A DNA stretch of 12,260 bases, taken from Thaumarchaeota archaeon UBA160. GTDB taxonomy: Archaea > Thermoproteota > Nitrososphaeria > Conexivisphaerales > UBA164. The notes beneath the pieces were generated by a model that did no database searches, was not told the DNA's origin, and was given only the letters and a program-made list of their open reading frames with translations. Below are positions 1 through 5,646 of the stretch, one piece after another (position 1 is the first letter of the stretch; the number at the start of each line of letters is the position of its first letter). The DNA lies in NCBI GenBank assembly GCA_002506605.1, contig DAXX01000037.1, forward strand, positions 8,329 to 20,588. Direction: 5' to 3'. The position numbers were made by a program, and so were the translations under genes.

Positions 1-560
1 AGGAGCCCTAGAATTATTATCGCAAGTAAGAGAAAATCTGCAAAGAAGTCGTCTAAATAGCTTAACTTATTAACAGGGATCTTTATTTTATAAGAATTAA
101 CAATTTTTAGCTCTGCAGAAGATCCTGCAAATCTTCTGTATATTAAAATAAGAAGCCCAGTGAGCGCCATTAAGCCTCCTGCGCCTCCCAAATAGAGCGC
201 AAGCACATGATGAACTTCAGGGGTAATTCCAAAGTATTTTGAAAGAACGTTTTCAGGAAGTATAATGCCTAGATGACCAAACAAAACTATCCAGATGCCC
301 CAGTGAAACATAAAACTTCCTACAAAAAGTGCGTTATCCTTGTCTTTTCCGGGCAAAGTATAAAATAAGAATGCACGCTTCAGCACATCTGCACTGGTTG
401 ATAAGAAACTGTGTTCATAAAGTCCTAGGTTCACGTTATAGAGGCCTGTCAGCCCTTTTGCGTTGATCCAGCTCAGACACCTGTATATGACTCCAAAGAT
501 AAAAACTATAACGGCAGCATAAGGCAGAAGCGCGAAAATTATATAGTAAATTGCATTCAT
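1..560 (-). CDS. narI: NarI-family diheme cytochrome b membrane subunit (3' part outside window)
   Basis: This is the first 186 codons of an integral membrane cytochrome b; the C-terminal part lies beyond the left edge. The family passes electrons from quinol through two b hemes to a cytoplasm- or outside-facing reductase. Residues 83-100 (SFMFHWGIWIVLFGHLGI) carry two histidines, H86 and H96, spaced exactly like the first two heme ligands H56 and H66 of E. coli NarI. Residues 118-144 (HVLALYLGGAGGLMALTG, then a basic YRRF end) match the next NarI helix, and 171-186 begin a further one. The N-terminal helix, residues 10-31 (PYAAVIVFIFGVIYRCLSW), also resembles DsrM, the related subunit of the Dsr membrane complex, so DsrM-like or another NarI-domain protein remains possible. 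The ATG at 558-560 lies about 30 bases from the centre of a strong TATA box, giving a very short leader. No catalytic subunits (NarG/NarH) are in view. Confidence 0.75.
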   Translation of the reverse strand, partial: MNAIYYIIFALLPYAAVIVFIFGVIYRCLSWINAKGLTGLYNVNLGLYEHSFLSTSADVLKRAFLFYTLPGKDKDNALFVGSFMFHWGIWIVLFGHLGIILPENVLSKYFGITPEVHHVLALYLGGAGGLMALTGLLILIYRRFAGSSAELKIVNSYKIKIPVNKLSYLDDFFADFLLLAIIILGL

Positions 561-586
561 TACATTCCAGATTTTGCTGGCATTTT

Positions 587-594
587 TTTATAAA
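587..594 (-). promoter_or_regulatory. TATA box of the narI-like gene
   Basis: TTTATAAA on the minus strand, in the 49-base gap behind the precorrin-2 dehydrogenase gene. Its centre is about 30 bases upstream of the ATG at 560, so transcription should start only a few bases before the start codon. The cytochrome gene therefore probably has its own promoter, although read-through from the gene upstream is possible. Confidence 0.6.
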
Positions 595-609
595 TAATAT
601 TACACGGGT

Positions 610-1230
610 TTATGTAATATTCCTTACAAGTTCATTAACTTTTTCTTTTATAAGTTTCCATTGACCTGATCTCAGCAACTCAAGGTTATTATTTAGCAAC
701 TCTTCTTGAATCTTTCTCTTTTTGTTTGGGTCTATTCCTTTTAAGCTTCTTCTTACCCTTTTTAAGGCAGGATAAGCTTCTATGTAAGGTTTTAACATTC
801 CTTCCATCTTTTGCGCTAAAAATTCAGAAAAATAAGGCAAATTTCCTGAAGATGATATAGCTACAATCACATCACCTTTTTTAAATACGGCTGGAAAAAT
901 AACGTCAGAATCCGCGAAATCAACAATGTTACACATTATGCCGAGTTCTTCAGATTCTTTCTTTACTTTAAGGTTAAACTCTTTATCGTTCGTGGCGGCT
1001 ATGATCAGCACTTTACCTTTTAACATATCCTTTAATCGCTGTTTTTCTTTTAAAGAAAATTTTTTAACATTAATTTGATCAAACTCCTTCGTAAAGCTAT
1101 TTGAAACAACTTGAACCTTGGCGCCTAGATCCAATAGTTTTTTAGCTTTCCTTAGCGCGACCTTTCCCCCGCCAAATATTAGTACATCTTTATTGCAAAC
1201 GTTAACCATAAGTGGTAAGTATTTTTTCAT
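610..1230 (-). CDS. sirC: Precorrin-2 dehydrogenase (Met8 / CysG N-terminal type)
   Basis: A 206-residue stand-alone enzyme of the Met8p/SirC/CysG-B family, which oxidises precorrin-2 to sirohydrochlorin with NAD+ and in some members also inserts iron to make siroheme. Residues 14-31 form a Rossmann turn, with GGGKVALRK at 20-28, the hallmark of the family. NIVDFADSDVIFPA (101-114) and AISSSGNLP (124-132) are the other conserved blocks; D104 is the candidate catalytic aspartate. The length is normal for single-domain archaeal forms; the methyltransferase domain of CysG is absent. I start it at the ATG at 1230, not the TTG one codon earlier, because a TATA box is centred 25.5 bases upstream, the spacing of a leaderless transcript. 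The gene downstream on the same strand encodes a heme-binding cytochrome; since many archaea make heme from siroheme, the pairing makes sense. Ferrochelatase activity cannot be judged. Confidence 0.88.
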   Translation of the reverse strand: MKKYLPLMVNVCNKDVLIFGGGKVALRKAKKLLDLGAKVQVVSNSFTKEFDQINVKKFSLKEKQRLKDMLKGKVLIIAATNDKEFNLKVKKESEELGIMCNIVDFADSDVIFPAVFKKGDVIVAISSSGNLPYFSEFLAQKMEGMLKPYIEAYPALKRVRRSLKGIDPNKKRKIQEELLNNNLELLRSGQWKLIKEKVNELVRNIT

Positions 1231-1251
1231 CAAAAAATAAATTAGCTTTCA

Positions 1252-1259
1252 ATATATAA
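1252..1259 (-). promoter_or_regulatory. TATA box of the precorrin-2 dehydrogenase gene
   Basis: TTATATAT on the minus strand, centred 25.5 bases upstream of the ATG at 1230. This is the classic distance between an archaeal TATA box and the transcription start, so the mRNA should begin at or next to the start codon. Confidence 0.7.
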
Positions 1260-1362
1260 CTTTTTTACGTACTTTAAAAACAAGCTTCTTTAAACAAGTA
1301 ATGTAAAATATCTTGTTGGTGTTCTTGCGAATCTTAATTTAAGGTTGCTTGCAATATTGATC

Positions 1363-1387
1363 ATTAAGCTTTACTAAACAGATAGTT
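1363..1387 (-). repeat. Second copy of the motif upstream of sreA
   Basis: AACTATCTGTTTAGTAAA followed after two bases by TTAAT, the counterpart of the copy near 12018-12039. This copy contains the small inverted repeat ACTA-6-TAGT (plus strand), which the other copy has with one mismatch. It is 133 bases from the precorrin-2 dehydrogenase start and 122 bases from the radical SAM start. Confidence 0.45.
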
Positions 1388-1478
1388 CGGCAACGTACTC
1401 ACAGGTTGATTTTTGTAATTCATAATAAAAGCATTTATATTTTTAAAATAAGGAGAGCAAGTTCCTTAATACCGTTAG

Positions 1479-1486
1479 AATTAAAA
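1479..1486 (+). promoter_or_regulatory. Weak TATA-like element of the radical SAM gene
   Basis: AATTAAAA centred 26.5 bases upstream of the ATG at 1509, consistent with a leaderless transcript. The match to the archaeal consensus is modest. The TTTATATTTTTAAAATA stretch at 1434-1450 is an alternative that would give a leader of roughly 40 bases. Confidence 0.45.
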
Positions 1487-1508
1487 CCTTGTTTGCGTAA
1501 ATATCTTT

Positions 1509-2474
1509 ATGCAAGATGAGATTGATATAGCCTTCGGCCCAGTTCCTTCAAGAAGGCTAGGCTCAAGCTTGGGCGTAAATAATATTCCTTTAAAGCACTG
1601 TTCTTACAACTGCGTTTATTGTCAAGTAGGTAAAAGTTCAACTCTTGAAACTAAAAGAAGGCCTTTTTATGAGCCCTATAAAGTTTTTGAATCCGTACGT
1701 AAAAGGCTTGAAACGGTTGAAGCGAAAGGGGAAAAGGTTGATTTCATAACTTTTGTGCCAGATGGAGAACCGACTTTGGATATAAACTTAGGCAAAGAAA
1801 TAGAACTGATAAAAACCTTAGGAAGAAAAGTTGCCGTTATAACAAACTCTTCTCTTTTATGGAATGAAAATGTTAGATATGAGCTTTCCGAAGCTGATTT
1901 TGTTTCTTTTAAGGTTGACGCGGTTTCTGAAAACATCTGGAGGATTGTCGATAGACCCAGTAGCGAGCTTTCGCTTAAAAGTATTCTGGAAGGCATTCTA
2001 AATTTTTCAGACGTATTCAATGGAACTCTTGTATCAGAAACTATGCTTGTTGCAAGGATAAATTATGGTGATGAAGCAGGAAAGATAGCTTCTTTCCTTT
2101 CAACTGTTCACAGGTTAAATAAAGCATATGTCGCAGTGCCTACTAGGCCTCCAGCTGAAGAGTGGGCGTGTCCTCCAGATAGAGGTACCATTTTATACTT
2201 TCTAACCCGTTTTAACGAAATACTTGGCGATAAAGTATTGCCGTTGGATTTTGAAGAAAAAGGGGAATTTGGGTATACAGGTAGTGCTGGTAAAGATATA
2301 CTTTCTGCTGCAATAGTGCATCCTTTGAGCAGAGATGCCGTTTTACAGATACTTAAAAAGGATAATGAAAGCTGGGAAGTACTAGAAAAGCTTATCGAGT
2401 CTAAACAACTTATTGAATTGAAATTTGCAGGTAAGATTTTTTATAAAACCACAAAAATCAACAATCATTTTTGA
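1509..2474 (+). CDS. Radical SAM protein, COG0731-like, unknown substrate
   Basis: A 321-residue radical SAM enzyme. The cluster-binding motif CxxxCxxC is C31, C35 and C38 (HCSYNCVYCQVG), which holds a [4Fe-4S] cluster that cleaves S-adenosylmethionine. It is preceded by FGPVPSRRLGSSLGVN (9-24), a block typical of a widespread archaeal and bacterial subgroup often annotated as wyosine-synthetase-related Fe-S oxidoreductase (COG0731). FVPDGEPTLD (around 82-91) is the glycine-rich SAM-binding motif and ITNSS (around 111-115) the next strand. After the barrel, about the last 60 residues (from GSAGKDILSAAIVHPLSR on) look like a small winged-helix domain, which could bind nucleic acid. It is shorter than, and different from, true TYW1, so tRNA modification is only a family guess. 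The gene stands alone: divergent from the tetrapyrrole gene and about 100 bases before doxD on the same strand. Confidence 0.85.
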   Translation: MQDEIDIAFGPVPSRRLGSSLGVNNIPLKHCSYNCVYCQVGKSSTLETKRRPFYEPYKVFESVRKRLETVEAKGEKVDFITFVPDGEPTLDINLGKEIELIKTLGRKVAVITNSSLLWNENVRYELSEADFVSFKVDAVSENIWRIVDRPSSELSLKSILEGILNFSDVFNGTLVSETMLVARINYGDEAGKIASFLSTVHRLNKAYVAVPTRPPAEEWACPPDRGTILYFLTRFNEILGDKVLPLDFEEKGEFGYTGSAGKDILSAAIVHPLSRDAVLQILKKDNESWEVLEKLIESKQLIELKFAGKIFYKTTKINNHF

Positions 2475-2518
2475 CATTCCAGCAACCTTAATAGAATGCT
2501 TAATTCAAAAAAGTTATT

Positions 2519-2540
2519 CTAATTTTGGATTGAAAATCAG
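2519..2540 (+). promoter_or_regulatory. Inverted repeat upstream of the doxD TATA box (candidate operator)
   Basis: CTAATTTT and AAAATCAG form an inverted repeat matching at 7 of 8 positions, separated by the six bases GGATTG. It ends six bases before the TATA-like element at 2547-2554, a usual place for an activator-binding site in archaea. It could also be chance in AT-rich DNA. Confidence 0.35.
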
Positions 2541-2546
2541 GAAATA

Positions 2547-2554
2547 CTTTTATT
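2547..2554 (+). promoter_or_regulatory. TATA box of the doxDA operon
   Basis: CTTTTATT, a fair match to the archaeal TATA consensus, is centred 26.5 bases upstream of the ATG at 2577. The spacing predicts a leaderless doxD transcript. Confidence 0.6.
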
Positions 2555-2576
2555 CTCTCATTTTACTTTATTTTTG

Positions 2577-3107
2577 ATGAGCAAGATGCAAAGTCATAAT
2601 GTTGACCAAGCACAAATGGCGCTTCCTATAGTGAGGATAACCCTTGGGTGGCTTTACTTTTCTGCCATGCTCAGAAGAGTCTGGAACGTGCCTGCAAAAA
2701 TGAACCCAAGCTCGCCGCTGTACGTAGGCGGAAAGCTTATAACATTTATACCTCATTCACTTTTCATCGGAAATATACTGCAATATACCCTTCTTCATCC
2801 TACCCTTTTATTTGATTTTCTGGTCATTTGGACCATTCTCGAAGGAGTTTTCGGCCTGTTTTTGATGCTAGGATTCATGAGCAGACTTTCTGGCTTAGTA
2901 ATAGCGTTGCTTGCGTGGGGCATTGGCCTCGGTGCAGGATGGATAGGCACTACGTGCTTAGATGAATGGCAGATAGCAGCTGTGGAAGGTGCTGCGGCGC
3001 TCGTATTTACCTTTGCAGGGAGTAAGTGGCTTTCAATAGACCAACTCCTATCAAAGAAATACCCAGATGGCCTAAAGATAGGCAGATGGAACATACCTCT
3101 GTGGTGA
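2577..3107 (+). CDS. doxD: DoxD, large membrane subunit of thiosulfate:quinone oxidoreductase
   Basis: A 176-residue membrane protein, very close to the length of DoxD from Acidianus ambivalens. With DoxA it forms the enzyme that oxidises thiosulfate to tetrathionate and passes the electrons to the membrane quinone, which feeds the terminal oxidase. It shows four hydrophobic segments, about residues 15-33, 76-100, 103-122 and 131-148, and the conserved start PIVRITLGWLYFSAMLRR (17-34), which is typical of DoxD. W36 and the W121-to-W131 stretch with C127 (GWIGTTCLDEW) are further family-like features. I start it at the ATG at 2577, not the TTG one codon before, because the TATA box lies 26.5 bases upstream. 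The stop TGA overlaps the Shine-Dalgarno site of doxA, so the two are translated from one message. The family also contains DoxX-like proteins of other function, but the doxA neighbour makes the assignment firm. Confidence 0.88.
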   Translation: MSKMQSHNVDQAQMALPIVRITLGWLYFSAMLRRVWNVPAKMNPSSPLYVGGKLITFIPHSLFIGNILQYTLLHPTLLFDFLVIWTILEGVFGLFLMLGFMSRLSGLVIALLAWGIGLGAGWIGTTCLDEWQIAAVEGAAALVFTFAGSKWLSIDQLLSKKYPDGLKIGRWNIPLW

Positions 3108-3108
3108 T
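3103..3108 (+). promoter_or_regulatory. Ribosome binding site of doxA
   Basis: GGTGAT, complementary to the 3' end of archaeal 16S rRNA, spans the end of doxD (its TGG-TGA) and lies four bases before the ATG at 3113. It decides the doxA start against upstream in-frame codons that would overlap doxD by up to 82 bases. Confidence 0.65.
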
Positions 3109-3112
3109 AAAA

Positions 3113-3616
3113 ATGCAGAAGTACGTCGCTCTTTTGATAATTGGGCTGATAATAGCAACAGGCTATACTTTCGTAACTTACCAATACTTCTTTGCTGGTT
3201 TCACAAACTTACATAATTATTCAAAAACTCCAGCATATGTATTGAACGGTTCTAAGGTTTTCACCAATGGAACTGTAGTGCTTCAGATTGCAAGAATTGA
3301 CGGGCCCGATACGTACGGGGGCTTTATAGTTCTTCTCCAGCTAATCTACCAAAACGGGACAATAGTATACCAGTGGAACGCACAGCAACTTGGAAGCATA
3401 CCTCAGAGCCATATTCATAACGAATACCCACTGCATCCTGTAAAATCCGATAAGTTTGCGCTAGTTGTCCCGCTTGGACAGAATGCAAGCGTATTGCTTC
3501 AAGTTCCGTTTAAGCTTAAACCTGGCACCTATACGCTAATAGCTTATGACGTTGATGGCCAAAACAGCGCATACGGAATTAAATTTTCCGTTACGGTTCA
3601 AGCACAGCAATCTTAA
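3113..3616 (+). CDS. doxA: DoxA, small subunit of thiosulfate:quinone oxidoreductase
   Basis: A 167-residue partner of DoxD. It has one N-terminal membrane helix (about residues 4-28, YVALLIIGLIIATGYTFVTY) that serves as signal anchor, followed by an outward-facing beta-rich domain of about 135 residues. DGPDTYGGFIVLLQLIYQNG (63-82) and KPGTYTLIAYDVDGQNSAYG (136-155) are blocks I associate with the DoxA family. There are five N-glycosylation sequons (N35, N45, N52, N81, N124), all in the predicted outer part, as expected for a glycoprotein facing the acidic exterior. The Shine-Dalgarno site GGTGAT and the Acidianus DoxA length both favour the ATG at 3113 over upstream starts. In some bacteria and archaea DoxD and DoxA are fused; here they are separate, with five bases between stop and start. 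Confidence 0.87.
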   Translation: MQKYVALLIIGLIIATGYTFVTYQYFFAGFTNLHNYSKTPAYVLNGSKVFTNGTVVLQIARIDGPDTYGGFIVLLQLIYQNGTIVYQWNAQQLGSIPQSHIHNEYPLHPVKSDKFALVVPLGQNASVLLQVPFKLKPGTYTLIAYDVDGQNSAYGIKFSVTVQAQQS

Positions 3617-3626
3617 TCTTAAATAA

Positions 3627-3638
3627 TTTTTATTTTTT
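3627..3638 (+). terminator. Oligo-T terminator of doxDA
   Basis: TTTTTATTTTTT begins 11 bases after the doxA stop on the plus strand. Runs of T in the non-template strand are enough for termination in many archaea. It lies in the 20-base gap between convergent doxA and sufB and runs into the sufB stop codon. Confidence 0.55.
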
Positions 3639-5004
3639 AACCTACCTTTTCGGTTAGTTCTAGTTCGATCAGCCTGTTGAGCTCAACAGCAAAATCAGCT
3701 GGTATCTGCTTTTCAAAATCCTCTAAATAGCCAGATATTATAAGGGCCGTTGCCTGTGACTCCTTTAAACCCCTGCTCTGAAGGTAGAAGAGAGCCTGTT
3801 TGTTTATTTTTCCTGCCGTTGCCTCGTGAACAACTGAAGCGTCTGCAGATTTTACAACTTCATAAGGATATGTATAGGCTGAAGATTTTTCGTCAACTAT
3901 CAGAGAATCGCAGCTCACGTAAGACTTTGAGCTTCTTGCGCCGCTGGAAACATAAACTATTCCTCTGTAAGTTGACCTTCCGCCGTTCATCGACACGCTT
4001 TTTGACTGTATAATAGAGGACGTGTTCGGAGCTATGTGGTAGGCCTTTCCTCCAGAGTCTATTTCTTGATTTCCTGAAGCCATGCTGAGGGATAGTATTT
4101 GCGTGCTGGCCCCCTTGCCCACGAGGTATGAAGCCGGGTATGCCATCGTTACAGCGCTCCCAACGTTTCCTCCAACCCATTCCATAACCCCGTTTTCATG
4201 CACCCTTGCCCTTTCAGTTACAAGGTTGTAAACGTTTTTTGACCAGTTCTGTATTGATGTGTACCTGACTCTGGCGCCTTTTTTCACAACCACTTCAACA
4301 ACCCCTGAGTGCAGGGATGCCTCAGAATACCTGGGGGCTGTGCAGTTTTCTATATAGTGAACGTAGCTGTCCTCTTCAGCAACTATTAGGGTCCTGTCAA
4401 ATGTCCCTTCGCCTGCGCTGTTCATTCTGTAGTAAGCGTAGACCGGCTTTTCAAGCTTGACGCCCTTTGGAACGTAGAGAAAGCTTCCCCCTCCCCAAAC
4501 TGCATAGGTCAAGGCTGAGAATTTGTTGTCTCCTATCGGCACAACCTTTCCAAAGTACGGCTTCACAAGGTCAGGGTATTCCTTCACAGCATCATCCATG
4601 GCAGCAAATATTATGCCCTGAGACTCGAGCTCCTTTTTCATTTTATGATAAACCATTTCTGATTCAAACTGAGCTCCAACTCCGGCTAAAAACTTCCTTT
4701 CTGCCTCTGGCACCCCTAACCTCTCAAAGGTTTCTCTTATAGAGGGGGGCAACTCTTCCCAGGATGAAGCCCTTTTGTTTAAAGGCTTTATGTAGTATAC
4801 AAGATCGTTCAGGTTCAAACCCTTCAGATCCGGCCCCCATCTCGGCATTGGAGATTCCAAAAACTCCTTTAACGCCTTTTTCCTTATATCCTCTACCCAG
4901 CCAGGATCGTCTTTCTGTCTTGAAATTTCTTCTATCAGCTTTTCATCAATTCCTGGAGGAGAGACATAAGCGTACTCAGCCTTCACTGAGAAGTCATAAT
5001 CCAT
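3637..5004 (-). CDS. sufB: SufB, Fe-S cluster assembly scaffold
   Basis: A 455-residue SufB/SufD-family protein. SufB with the ATPase SufC is the scaffold on which Fe-S clusters are built in the cytoplasm. The start (YAYVSPPGIDEKLIEEIS, 11-28), GVGAQFESEMVYH (108-120) and GDNKFSALTYAVWGGGSFLYVP (158-179) blocks are SufB rather than SufD. The beta-helix core carries C365 in SYVSCDSLIV, equivalent to the essential cysteine of E. coli SufB, and HEATAGKI (393-400) with H393 and E394 before the C-terminal helices (QALFYLQSRGLKESQATALI). I start it at the ATG at 5004, because a TATA box is centred 24.5 bases upstream; an in-frame TTG at 5022 lies almost inside that box and is unlikely. SufC is not in the window, so sufB stands alone, 75 bases downstream of the sre operon on the same strand. 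The many clusters of that complex are an obvious client. Confidence 0.93.
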   Translation of the reverse strand: MDYDFSVKAEYAYVSPPGIDEKLIEEISRQKDDPGWVEDIRKKALKEFLESPMPRWGPDLKGLNLNDLVYYIKPLNKRASSWEELPPSIRETFERLGVPEAERKFLAGVGAQFESEMVYHKMKKELESQGIIFAAMDDAVKEYPDLVKPYFGKVVPIGDNKFSALTYAVWGGGSFLYVPKGVKLEKPVYAYYRMNSAGEGTFDRTLIVAEEDSYVHYIENCTAPRYSEASLHSGVVEVVVKKGARVRYTSIQNWSKNVYNLVTERARVHENGVMEWVGGNVGSAVTMAYPASYLVGKGASTQILSLSMASGNQEIDSGGKAYHIAPNTSSIIQSKSVSMNGGRSTYRGIVYVSSGARSSKSYVSCDSLIVDEKSSAYTYPYEVVKSADASVVHEATAGKINKQALFYLQSRGLKESQATALIISGYLEDFEKQIPADFAVELNRLIELELTEKVG

Positions 5005-5024
5005 AAAGTAACTTGCTGGCAATT

Positions 5025-5032
5025 CTTTATAA
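5025..5032 (-). promoter_or_regulatory. TATA box of sufB
   Basis: TTATAAAG on the minus strand, centred 24.5 bases upstream of the ATG at 5004. It gives sufB a promoter separate from the sre operon and decides the start codon in favour of 5004 over the TTG at 5022. Confidence 0.7.
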
Positions 5033-5057
5033 GCTTTGATTCTATTCTGATTAAATT

Positions 5058-5074
5058 TTTAAGCGTTATTAAAT
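5058..5074. repeat. Promoter word shared with the sre upstream region
   Basis: TTTAAGCGTTATTAAAT lies between sreE and sufB, 54-70 bases before the sufB start. Its right 12 bases recur at 12010-12021 and its left 11 bases at 12101-12111, both upstream of sreA. It may be an operator for co-regulation, but AT-rich words of this length can recur by chance. Confidence 0.35.
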
Positions 5075-5079
5075 ATGAC

Positions 5080-5646
5080 CTAAGATTGAGCATCTGTCCT
5101 TTTCTTTAAGATCCTTTCCTTTTCGCTATTTATGAAATTTTCTAGCGCGATTCCTATAAGCTTAGTGTATTCACCTTTTGCGTTTTCTACTATATCCTTA
5201 GCTAGCTTTGGAACCCACCTTAGTATATGAACGTTCACAAATTCATCAGCTTCTTTATCAAGGGATACAAAATAAAGGAATGATGCGAACTCCATTTCTG
5301 TTGAAACATGATCAGGCAATTCCTTTTGAACGCTCAGACCATATTTTAAGTAATTTGCCATAAGATCTCCTACAACATTTCCATAAATTGTTTTTTGAAT
5401 GTACCATGATTCATATGGAGGACACTTTAACTCTTTAAAATCGTTAACAAAACACGAAGTGTACTCAGTTAGAAGCTTGTCCATGTCCTTCACTTCAAGC
5501 ATTTCATATATCTTTTTTATTTCACCATAGTAACTTCTTCCTTTGATATAATCTAAAAGCTCTTTTAAGCTCTGTTTGTATCTGGGGCCAAGCAATATAT
5601 ATGAAAAAACCCTATAGTCCGCTGATACATATCTGTATACAGTCAT
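5080..5646 (-). CDS. sreE: TorD-family molybdoenzyme chaperone (SreE-like)
   Basis: A 188-residue all-helical cytoplasmic chaperone of the TorD/DmsD/NarJ group. These proteins bind the Tat signal of the molybdenum subunit, hold it until cofactor is inserted and so prevent early export. The hallmarks are present: EYTSCFVNDF (about 60-69), CPPYESWYI (75-83), PDHVSTEMEFASFLYF (111-126) and the final HILRWVPKLAKDI (144-156). The ATG overlaps the stop of sreD in an ATGA (5643-5646), so it is translationally coupled. As the last gene of a molybdoenzyme operon whose first product has a Tat signal, a dedicated chaperone role is the natural reading. Sequence identity within this family is low, so the assignment rests on motifs and position. 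Confidence 0.85.
   Translation of the reverse strand: MTVYRYVSADYRVFSYILLGPRYKQSLKELLDYIKGRSYYGEIKKIYEMLEVKDMDKLLTEYTSCFVNDFKELKCPPYESWYIQKTIYGNVVGDLMANYLKYGLSVQKELPDHVSTEMEFASFLYFVSLDKEADEFVNVHILRWVPKLAKDIVENAKGEYTKLIGIALENFINSEKERILKKRTDAQS

Larger units (their letters stand above)
1231..1508. other. Divergent intergenic region
   Basis: This 278-base gap separates two divergent genes. On the minus strand it holds the TATA box at 1252-1259; on the plus strand a weaker TATA-like element at 1479-1486 and an AT-rich TATA-like stretch at 1435-1450. It also holds a copy (1366-1387) of a motif found again upstream of the sre operon. A 24-codon open frame on the minus strand (1364-1290) has no Shine-Dalgarno site and no well-placed TATA box, and I do not call it a gene. 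I see no tRNA or obvious structured RNA. Confidence 0.6.

Noticed and set aside
543..586. A short minus-strand frame (MPAKSGM) beginning in the A-run upstream of narI, considered as a leader peptide.
   Set aside because: It begins only a few bases after the TATA box, upstream of the expected transcription start, and has seven codons.
1290..1364. A 24-codon open frame on the minus strand in the divergent intergenic region, starting at an ATG next to the shared motif.
   Set aside because: No Shine-Dalgarno site, no TATA element at the right distance, and the length is easily reached by chance.
1676..2020. A 114-codon frame opposite the radical SAM gene, and similar long frames opposite or within sufB, sreB and sreA.
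   Set aside because: They lie fully inside strongly supported genes and show serine-, cysteine- or arginine-rich composition without recognisable motifs.
3026..3112. An N-terminal extension of DoxA starting at 3026.
   Set aside because: It overlaps doxD by 82 bases, is polar and basic ahead of the membrane helix, and the ATG at 3113 has its own ribosome site and gives the usual DoxA length.
5005..5022. A TTG start six codons upstream for SufB.
   Set aside because: It lies just after the TATA box, before the predicted transcription start near 5004, so it should not be in the mRNA.
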